Assembly (NCBI GenBank): GCA_900549775.1
Contig: URPR01000005.1
Coordinates: 11,212 to 75,211 of the forward strand
DNA length: 64,000 bases
Direction: 5' to 3'
From: an uncultured Oscillospiraceae bacterium
Lineage (GTDB): Bacteria > Bacillota > Clostridia > Oscillospirales > Acutalibacteraceae
The notes under the pieces were generated by a model that saw nothing but the letters and a program-made list of their open reading frames with translations, searched no databases and had not been told where the DNA came from. The position numbers and the translations under genes are program-made. Below, piece after piece: positions 58,078-64,000 of the stretch. Numbering within the stretch: the first letter of the stretch is position 1; each line of letters opens with the position of its first letter.

Positions 58078-60510
58078 TTACAATCCCTTGCTTTTACTTT
58101 TTTCGTTAAGTGGTTTTATATGCCAAATATTTTCGGCATAATTTTTTATAGAAATGTCAGCTGAAAAAATTCCTGCATTAGCTATATTTACAACGGACAT
58201 TTTGTTCCAAATTTCCCAGGAATCGTATAGAGAAATGGCTTTTTGTCTTTCGTTTTTGTAGTCTGAAAAATCTGCCAAAACCATATAAGGGTCTCTGGTT
58301 ATTAAATATTGCGAAATGTCTTCAAACCGAACTGTGCCCACGCCCAGAGCTAATTGGTCTATAGCTTTTTTCGCGCAGCTGTTGTTGTAATACGCCATAG
58401 GGTTGTAGCTATTTTTTCTTAAGTTAAAAACTTCTTCTGCATTCATACCGAAAATAAAAATATTTTCATTACCAACAGAATCAAATATTTCCACATTTGA
58501 TCCATCTAGTGTCCCTAAGGTCAAAGCTCCATTTAACATAAATTTCATATTGCTTGTACCAGATGCCTCCGTGCCAGCTAGGGAGATCTGCTCGCTTATA
58601 TCGCTTGCGGGAATAAGCTTTTCTGCCAGGCTAACACTGTAATTTTCTAAAAAAACTACTTTCATTTTGTCTTCTATGGATTTATCGTTGTTTATAGTCT
58701 CGCCGAGGTAATATATAAATTTGATGATTTGTTTAGCGAAATAGTAGCTGGAGGCGGCTTTACCGGCAAAAATATAAGTTCTAGGGACAAACTGTGCTAG
58801 TGAAATTTTATTTTCCTTCAAGTCAATATAAGTCTCTAATATTTCTAAAGCGTTCATTAATTGGCGTTTATATTCGTGGAACCTTTTTATTTGGACGTCA
58901 AACATAGAGCCAGGGTCGACTGTTATGCCGGTTGAATCTTTCACATATTTTGCCATTTCAATTTTATTTTTAAGTTTTATTTCTTTCAGTTTTGCGAGTA
59001 CGCTGGCATCGTCTTTAAATTTTTCAAAGTTTTTTAATTCCAATGGAGAAGTTATAAAATGGTTTCCTATTAAGTCGGAAATGAGACTGCACAGCTGGGG
59101 ATTTGCTTGGCATAACCACCTTCTGTGAGCTATTCCATTTGTAACGTTTGTAAATTTTTCTGGTGTTATTGAGTAAAAGTCATTGAAAACTTTAGTTTTT
59201 AAAATGTTGCTGTGCAGTTCTGAAACGCCATTTACGCAGTTGGAGCACACTACTGCCAAGTTTGCCATGTGAATTGTTCCGTTTTTCACTATCGATGTTT
59301 TATATATCGTCTCGTCACTGCAGTTTTGTCTTTTTAACTCATACACAAACCTGTTGTTTATCTCTACTATTATTTGGTAGATTCTTGGCAACCGTCTTTT
59401 TATGAGTTCTTCGCTCCACATTTCTAAGGCCTCACTCATAATCGTGTGGTTTGTAAACGCGAAAGTTTTTTGTACAAGCTCAAAGGCACGTTCCCACGAA
59501 TAACCGCATTCATCAAGCATGAGGCGCATAAGTTCCGGTATAGCCAAGACGGGGTGGGTGTCATTTAAGTGTATAGCGGCTTTTTCGGGCAAATTATCAA
59601 GCGTGTTGTAAATATTTAAATGTTTTTTCACGATATCCTGAATAGTTGCAGAAACCAAGAAATACTGCTGTGAAAGCCTGAGGCTTTTGCCTTCGGGGTG
59701 ATTGTCATTCGGATAAAGCACTTTCGTTATAACACTTGCCATTGCATCTTGTTCTACAGCCATTATATAGTTACCGCTGTTGAAAAGTTCCATGTTAAAC
59801 CCGCGCGACTCAGCTGCCCAGAGCCTTAATTTACTTACGCCGTTGCAGTTGTATCCCGTTATACTCATATCGTACGGCACCGCGATAACATCGTTTGTTT
59901 TTTCGAGCTTTACATTGTGGAAGCCCTCACCCCAGCTTTCTTTTACATTTCCGTCAAAGCTAACTATCACGGCTTCTTCGGGCTTAGGTGTAAGCCAAAT
60001 GCTCCCTCCCGATAACCAAAAATCAGGCAGTTCTGTTTGCCAACCGTCTATTAACTTTTGCAAAAACACGCCATGTTCATATCTCAGTGAATATCCGATG
60101 GATGGATATGCGTTGGTGGCTAATGAGTCTAGAAAGCAAGCTGCTAGCCGCCCAAGGCCGCCGTTACCCAAAGCTGCATCAGGTTCTTTGGCATACACCG
60201 CTTCTAGGTTAACTCCTAGACTTTTTAATGCACTAGAAAAGACTTTTTCAAGCTTTAAGTTTGTCAAATTATTTTTTAATGATTTTCCAAGTAAAAACTC
60301 CATGCAAATGTAATGCACTTGTTTAGGTCTTTGATCTTGCATTTTGGAAAGAAATTTGCTTTGACATTCTGTCATGAAATCTTGTATGACTAGAGATACA
60401 GCTTTATAGAATTGCTCGTAGGTTGCGTTTTCAGGAGAGATGCCAAAATTATGAGACAATTTTTTTACAATTAAATTTCTAACATTGTCAACTTTTTCTT
60501 TTAATGTCAA
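58078..60510 (-). CDS. glgP: Glycogen/starch phosphorylase
   Basis: PLP-dependent enzyme releasing glucose-1-phosphate from alpha-glucans. About 810 residues: the N-terminal domain has YICMEFLLGKSLKNNL and DAALGNGGLGRLAACFLDSLAT; the substrate region TNGIAHRRWL and VQIKRFHEYKRQLMN; the PLP lysine in SGTSNMKFMLNGALTLGTLDG. The start is set at TTG 60510, 5 bp after GAGGTGA; an in-frame GTG three codons earlier overlaps that ribosome site. Forms an operon with the GH13 gene, linking phosphorolysis with debranching or oligosaccharide hydrolysis. Confidence 0.95.
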   Translation of the reverse strand: MTLKEKVDNVRNLIVKKLSHNFGISPENATYEQFYKAVSLVIQDFMTECQSKFLSKMQDQRPKQVHYICMEFLLGKSLKNNLTNLKLEKVFSSALKSLGVNLEAVYAKEPDAALGNGGLGRLAACFLDSLATNAYPSIGYSLRYEHGVFLQKLIDGWQTELPDFWLSGGSIWLTPKPEEAVIVSFDGNVKESWGEGFHNVKLEKTNDVIAVPYDMSITGYNCNGVSKLRLWAAESRGFNMELFNSGNYIMAVEQDAMASVITKVLYPNDNHPEGKSLRLSQQYFLVSATIQDIVKKHLNIYNTLDNLPEKAAIHLNDTHPVLAIPELMRLMLDECGYSWERAFELVQKTFAFTNHTIMSEALEMWSEELIKRRLPRIYQIIVEINNRFVYELKRQNCSDETIYKTSIVKNGTIHMANLAVVCSNCVNGVSELHSNILKTKVFNDFYSITPEKFTNVTNGIAHRRWLCQANPQLCSLISDLIGNHFITSPLELKNFEKFKDDASVLAKLKEIKLKNKIEMAKYVKDSTGITVDPGSMFDVQIKRFHEYKRQLMNALEILETYIDLKENKISLAQFVPRTYIFAGKAASSYYFAKQIIKFIYYLGETINNDKSIEDKMKVVFLENYSVSLAEKLIPASDISEQISLAGTEASGTSNMKFMLNGALTLGTLDGSNVEIFDSVGNENIFIFGMNAEEVFNLRKNSYNPMAYYNNSCAKKAIDQLALGVGTVRFEDISQYLITRDPYMVLADFSDYKNERQKAISLYDSWEIWNKMSVVNIANAGIFSADISIKNYAENIWHIKPLNEKSKSKGL

Positions 60511-60519
60511 GTTATTCAC

Positions 60520-60755
60520 CTCAATTTATAATAAAAACCTTAACAAACACACAAAAAGCCAGCATGTGCAACAAATGTAATTTTAATAATGAAATTTCAC
60601 TATTTTATTTGACTTTTTAATGTAAAAATGTTAAAATATACACATTGTACGACAAGGAAATCTACAATAAAACTAATAAATGAATGTTAAAAGACTATTT
60701 TTTGTGTGCATAGTCTTTATTTAACATCTATTTATTGCGAATTTAAAGAGAAAGG
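60520..60755. promoter_or_regulatory. Intergenic region with promoter and leader hairpin before the phospholipase-like gene
   Basis: A sigma-A promoter reads TTGACT (60609-60614), 17-bp spacer, TAAAAT (60632-60637). In the leader, AAAGACTAT (60690-60698) pairs with ATAGTCTTT (60710-60718), and GTTAA/TTAAC outside it lengthens the stem. A 14-codon frame (60680-60724, MNVKRLFFVCIVFI) spans the hairpin, without a good ribosome site. I see nothing recognisable in the left part. Confidence 0.6.
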
Positions 60756-60764
60756 ATGATATTT

Positions 60765-61499
60765 ATGAGAAAACTTTTAAGAAAGGGATTAGCAAGTTTA
60801 ATTTTGCTGTGTGCAACATGGAATTTCTATCAGTTGCCTTTAAGTGCTTTTTCGTCTGCCACACATGAGTATGCAACTAAAAAAGGAATCGCCATCTGTA
60901 TTAGTGTGTTTAAAGAGGCCTCGGAACTTTACGATGAAGGAAATGTAGCTCAACTGCATGTGTTTTGTACGAGACCTGACGAGGACGAAATAGAAGGGGC
61001 ATTTAAGGTTCACTTTTATAATCCTGCGACTGAAAAAAACTTCAACGGCGAAGACGATTCTGCATTAAGTAGATATATGGTTCACTACAACAACGCCGTA
61101 GAATTTTTCAAGAAAGGTGAAAAAGATAAAGCAATATCCGAACTGGGAAGATCTATCCATTTTATGGAGGATATGAATACTCCGGTACATACTAACAATC
61201 AAAGTTTCATCGATTCGACCATAGATGTTTTCTTACATACGTCTTTTGAGAAAAGATGTGTGGAGATACAATCTACAGTTGATGCTTCCATGCAGAGAAG
61301 GGAGTTTGATTATTATAAAAACAACACGTTGGAACAAATAGGCAAGGCTAGTGCAATGCTGGCAAATGACAACTTTTATGCATTGTATAAAAAAACTCTT
61401 GAACGCGATATAGTTGCGAAAAACTCGGTAGAGAATGCTCAAAAAGCTGTTGCAGGGTTGTTATACAGATTTTTCTTAGACGTGAGAGATTATATATAA
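60765..61499 (+). CDS. Secreted zinc-dependent phospholipase C-like protein
   Basis: A 244-residue protein with a signal peptide (basic LLRKG, then LASLILLCATWNFY, cleavage probably around LSAFS). The rest resembles the zinc-metallophospholipase C fold: THEYATKKGI, GAFKVHFYNPATEKNF, YNNAVEFFKKGEKDKAISELGRSIH, HFMEDMNTPVHTNN and LHTSFEKRC. These supply most expected His/Asp ligands. The Trp found at the mature N-terminus of classical enzymes is not seen. ATG 60765 follows AAAGGATG. Substrate unproven: phosphatidylcholine or another phosphoester. Confidence 0.78.
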   Translation: MRKLLRKGLASLILLCATWNFYQLPLSAFSSATHEYATKKGIAICISVFKEASELYDEGNVAQLHVFCTRPDEDEIEGAFKVHFYNPATEKNFNGEDDSALSRYMVHYNNAVEFFKKGEKDKAISELGRSIHFMEDMNTPVHTNNQSFIDSTIDVFLHTSFEKRCVEIQSTVDASMQRREFDYYKNNTLEQIGKASAMLANDNFYALYKKTLERDIVAKNSVENAQKAVAGLLYRFFLDVRDYI

Positions 61500-61514
61500 A
61501 AGGAGGAATTTTTA

Positions 61515-62552
61515 ATGAAAAAGGTATTATCAATAATATTGTGTTCATGCTTGATTGGAATATGCATGACGTGTGTCAGTTATGCTGTAGATAGCGAAAA
61601 AGCATGTACAAATCAAGAAATAGTGTGGAAAGATGTGGGGAATAAAAGTGTACATTTATCTAACGATATAATGTACGATGTAGGATTTTATGTTAGTGAA
61701 CCTTTTAAGAAAGAGGAAAATGCAAGTGAGTCATATAAAAAAGCAAAACTGGTAGGGAAATTTTATAGTAATGGAAAAAAAGAAATAAATTTAAAGAATT
61801 CATTAGAAGTTACTTTTAAATACGATGGACAGAATGCATGTGTTGAAAATTCTGATAAAGACATAGTACAAACAGCGTCGATAAACACATCAGATAAATT
61901 AAAAACTACAACTAAAAATGAGGTATATGTTTCCCCAAACCAATGCATAGTATCTAGCCAAACAGAACTGTATAAAAAAAGGAAGTGGTATGATTTTAGA
62001 AAAACGTGGGGAAGTTTAGACAATTTCCATACAGACATTGTATGTTCAAGTGATGGAAACATAGATTTTAACTGTAAATCTTTATCTTCAATGCCGAATC
62101 AAGAATTTGAAATAAAAAATATATCTAATACAACTGAATCGATCGATAATAAATTAGATAGGGTAGTGAACGTTAGTGACAAGATATATACCTCTAAAGC
62201 GAAAAATAAAGACCAATATAATTATAAAACTCGCAGGTTAGACATTTTGTATAAAGACAAGAAAGGTCATGACTTAGCAATTGTTACAATAGAAGTAAAC
62301 TTTAGGTACAACAAAATAAGTCATGAAGTTGAATGTATAAGCACATCGCACCGAGAAGTAGAATTGGCAGATGACTGGTACGTGGATTTATACAGTTTAC
62401 GTTCGGGCGATGAGACAAGGAATAAAGGCGGTGCATATGGTATAATTATTTTATCTCATGAAGAAACTTTGTCCTATGATAAATACCATGATTATATATT
62501 TGTAAAATGCGATAGCCAGGGTAACATAAATGACAATATATGCATAAGGTGA
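61515..62552 (+). CDS. Secreted protein of unknown function
   Basis: A 345-residue protein with a clear signal peptide (KKVLSIILCSCLIGICMTCVSYA, cut before VDSEKA). The mature part is polar and Lys/Asn-rich, with likely beta strands (YDVGFYVSEPF, LEVTFKYDG, IVTIEVNFRYNKI). No repeats or known motifs were recognised. It starts 15 bp after the phospholipase-like gene, with AAAAGGAGG upstream, so they form an operon. Secretion is well supported; function is not. Confidence 0.7.
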   Translation: MKKVLSIILCSCLIGICMTCVSYAVDSEKACTNQEIVWKDVGNKSVHLSNDIMYDVGFYVSEPFKKEENASESYKKAKLVGKFYSNGKKEINLKNSLEVTFKYDGQNACVENSDKDIVQTASINTSDKLKTTTKNEVYVSPNQCIVSSQTELYKKRKWYDFRKTWGSLDNFHTDIVCSSDGNIDFNCKSLSSMPNQEFEIKNISNTTESIDNKLDRVVNVSDKIYTSKAKNKDQYNYKTRRLDILYKDKKGHDLAIVTIEVNFRYNKISHEVECISTSHREVELADDWYVDLYSLRSGDETRNKGGAYGIIILSHEETLSYDKYHDYIFVKCDSQGNINDNICIR

Positions 62553-62579
62553 ATTAACTGCATTAAAAATCAAAAAAAC

Positions 62580-62615
62580 TAACCAGGCGTATCGTTAAGC
62601 CTGGTTAATTTTATG
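62580..62615. terminator. Bidirectional terminator
   Basis: TAACCAGGC (62580-62588) pairs with GCCTGGTTA (62599-62607) across a 10-nt loop, flanked by AAAAAAC and ATTTTAT. It lies between convergent secreted-protein genes. Confidence 0.75.
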
Positions 62616-63330
62616 CTACTCTCTTCCACATGTAACAAGTTATGTATGGCTGCAAATTATTATGAGGCTGGTTTCCTCCTCCTCTGTTATTGAGCCACCA
62701 AATACCACCATCATTAGGTGATCTAACAGGAACATATGTGCTTACGGGACTATCAACGTATGTGGTGGTAGGCAATTCGCTGTGAGTTAAAGTATGTGCC
62801 ATCTCACCGCCTGTTTTCCCCGATTCTGAAAAATCTGCAATTGAATTATTTACTCCGACAGGAACTCTACCGTTTCCCCAACGTTCCCACCTACCACCGA
62901 AAAAGGTTTCGGGATTTGTACCGTTTACACTCATATAAATTGCTCCGACAGGATAGATTAAATTAAACATACGATTGTTTACAGCTTGCAGGGTGGTTGT
63001 GCTATTTTCTGAAGTCTCATTAAGAATGTCGGGTGTCGGAGGAGGAGAAAGAGCATTATCGACAAATCTGAAAAATCTTGCCATATAAGATACTACAGTT
63101 CGAAACCATCCAAACCAATTCCTAGAACTACTTGAATGAGATGTAGATGAGGATGCACTTCTAGGAACGAGTGAAGATGCACCTGTTCTAGTGTTGCGGC
63201 GAGTAACTGTCCTTCGGCAATCAATTGGAAAAGGTGGATCGCTAGCAAAGGCGTGTAAAGAAGTAAAACTTGAGATTAAAAACAAAGTTGCTAATAAGAT
63301 TGATAGTTTTTTTGTTAACGTATTTTTCAT
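62611..63330 (-). CDS. Secreted protein with phage tail-collar-like C-terminal domain (copy 1)
   Basis: A 239-residue protein with a signal peptide (KKLSILLATLFLISSF, cut near AFAS). The middle is a variable Ser/Thr/Arg-rich region. The C-terminal part resembles the terminal domain of phage baseplate and tail-fibre proteins: YPVGAIYMSVNGTNPETFFGG, GRVPVGVNNS, ADFSESGKTGGEMAHTLTHSELP, HNNLQPYITCYMWKRVA. No phage structural genes are nearby, so it looks like a domestic secreted protein. The next gene upstream is a paralogue with a near-identical signal peptide and C-terminus but a different middle. Confidence 0.78.
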   Translation of the reverse strand: MKNTLTKKLSILLATLFLISSFTSLHAFASDPPFPIDCRRTVTRRNTRTGASSLVPRSASSSTSHSSSSRNWFGWFRTVVSYMARFFRFVDNALSPPPTPDILNETSENSTTTLQAVNNRMFNLIYPVGAIYMSVNGTNPETFFGGRWERWGNGRVPVGVNNSIADFSESGKTGGEMAHTLTHSELPTTTYVDSPVSTYVPVRSPNDGGIWWLNNRGGGNQPHNNLQPYITCYMWKRVA

Positions 63331-63369
63331 AGTATTTGCTCCTTTTTATTATAAATAAGACTTAAATTT

Positions 63370-63987
63370 TTATGCTACTCTCTTCCACATGTAGCAAGTT
63401 ATATACGGCGGTAAATTGTTATGTGCTGCATTTCCTCCTGATGACGTAATGAGATTTTGACCTGGTGATGACCATACACCTGATATAAATGACCCTTCTG
63501 CTACTGCCGTAAGACCTTGTACTGCACCGCCGATTAAGTTGTGAGTGTGACTTGGCATTTCCTCAGTTGTCAACGTATGTGCAATTTCACCACCGATTCT
63601 TTCTATAGTTGAGAAATCTGCAATTGAGTTATTTACCCCGACAGGAACTCTGCCACGTCCCCAAGAAACCCAGGTACCGCCGAAAAGTTCATGTGGGTTA
63701 ACTTCGGTTACAGTCATGTAAATTGTTCCAACTGGGTAGATGGAATTAAAAATGCTGCTTCTTATAATTTGTACAACACGGTCAGTGATTCTGTTAAACC
63801 AGTCTCCCCATGAACTGGAGGAATTTTCCTCGACGCCTCTCATGATCCTGTCGTCAAACTCAACTATTTTATCTGGAATAATTGGTAAAGGTGGATCACT
63901 AGCAAAGGCATGTAAAGAAGTAAAACTTGAGATTAAAAGCAGAGATGCTAATAAGATTGATAGTTTTTTTGTTAACGTATTTTTCAT
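63370..63987 (-). CDS. Secreted protein with phage tail-collar-like C-terminal domain (copy 2)
   Basis: A 205-residue paralogue of copy 1. The signal peptide (KKLSILLASLLLISSF) is almost the same, and both share ASDPP. The middle is shorter and different (DRIMRGVEENSSSSWGDW). The C-terminal domain has YPVGTIYMTVTEVNPHELFGG, GRVPVGVNNSIADFS, GGEIAHTLTTEEMPSHTHN and HNNLPPYITCYMWKRVA. The MPSHTHN segment is closer to ordinary phage collar proteins than copy 1. It lies 39 bp upstream of copy 1 with an identical ribosome-site region (AGGAGCAAATACT). More copies may lie beyond the window. Confidence 0.78.
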   Translation of the reverse strand: MKNTLTKKLSILLASLLLISSFTSLHAFASDPPLPIIPDKIVEFDDRIMRGVEENSSSSWGDWFNRITDRVVQIIRSSIFNSIYPVGTIYMTVTEVNPHELFGGTWVSWGRGRVPVGVNNSIADFSTIERIGGEIAHTLTTEEMPSHTHNLIGGAVQGLTAVAEGSFISGVWSSPGQNLITSSGGNAAHNNLPPYITCYMWKRVA

Positions 63988-64000
63988 AGTATTTGCTCCT

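Noticed and set aside
59780..60313. 177-codon frame antisense to glycogen phosphorylase
   Set aside because: It is a shadow of a strongly conserved gene on the other strand, with no ribosome site and no recognisable motif.
1..64000. tRNA, rRNA, CRISPR arrays or insertion sequences
   Set aside because: No tRNA-like cloverleaf with a TTC-loop and anticodon pattern, no rRNA motifs, no regularly spaced direct repeats and no transposase frames were seen. The three cloverleaf elements lack tRNA consensus bases.

Overview
The window is about 64 kb of low-GC DNA from a strictly anaerobic, spore-forming Clostridia-type Firmicute. An Oscillospirales/Ruminococcaceae-like lineage is my inference; no 16S rRNA gene is present to test it. 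Evidence: AGGAGG-type ribosome binding sites, frequent TTG/GTG starts, the Firmicute nusA-ylxR-rplGA-infB order, a complete S10-spc-alpha ribosomal superoperon, the sporulation pair spoIIGA-sigE, two [FeFe]-hydrogenases, acetate kinase and glycogen-degrading enzymes.

Layout. 1-7.7 kb (minus strand): 5' part of dnaE, then a HydABC/Hnd-type electron-bifurcating hydrogenase operon whose hndB-like gene is reduced to 37 codons. 7.9-17.5 kb: glmS, rsmA, two polysaccharide deacetylases, a glycosyltransferase, alanine racemase, acetate kinase, an HD hydrolase with an export signal, and a small membrane protein. 17.7-28.1 kb (plus): nusA-ylxR-rplGA-infB-rbfA-nrnA-truB-ribF, a flavin-reductase-like protein, an SDR and metK. 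28.1-31.2 kb (minus): three small paralogous proteins with double-glycine-type leaders, then der-plsY. 31.4-48.1 kb (plus): rpsJ through rplQ with secY, adk, map, infA and rpoA. It includes rpmD and rpmJ, and two non-ribosomal genes with double-glycine-type leaders inserted between rplW and rplB. 48.2-54.6 kb: spoIIGA, sigE, an FHA-FtsW/RodA fusion, a class B PBP and a group-B [FeFe]-hydrogenase. 54.7-56.2 kb: a divergent regulatory module (sigma-region-4 protein plus partner; XRE repressor plus ImmA/IrrE peptidase). 56.3-60.5 kb (minus): glycogen phosphorylase and a GH13 enzyme. 60.7-64 kb: secreted proteins, namely a phospholipase-C-like protein, an unknown, and two tandem proteins with a phage collar-like C-terminal domain.

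Most notable observations. (1) Five small proteins at two loci carry the leader pattern read by C39-peptidase ABC exporters (hydrophobic residues at -12, usually -7, and -4 before GG/GA/AG). Two of them sit inside the S10 operon with no visible promoter or terminator of their own, so they may be co-expressed with ribosomal proteins. (2) Three intergenic elements of 92, 92 and 96 bp have unrelated sequences but the same architecture: a closing stem around three abutting, essentially perfect hairpins (a DNA or RNA four-way junction). (3) Two tandem secreted collar-domain proteins share their ends and differ in the middle. (4) Matching ACACGNNNYGTGT sites lie upstream of both arms of the XRE/ImmA module.

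Functional links. HydABC couples NADH and ferredoxin re-oxidation to H2 formation, while acetate kinase and glycogen breakdown fit fermentative ATP production. GlmS, Alr, the deacetylases, FHA-FtsW and the PBP serve the cell wall. All calls come from reading the sequence; no database search was run.
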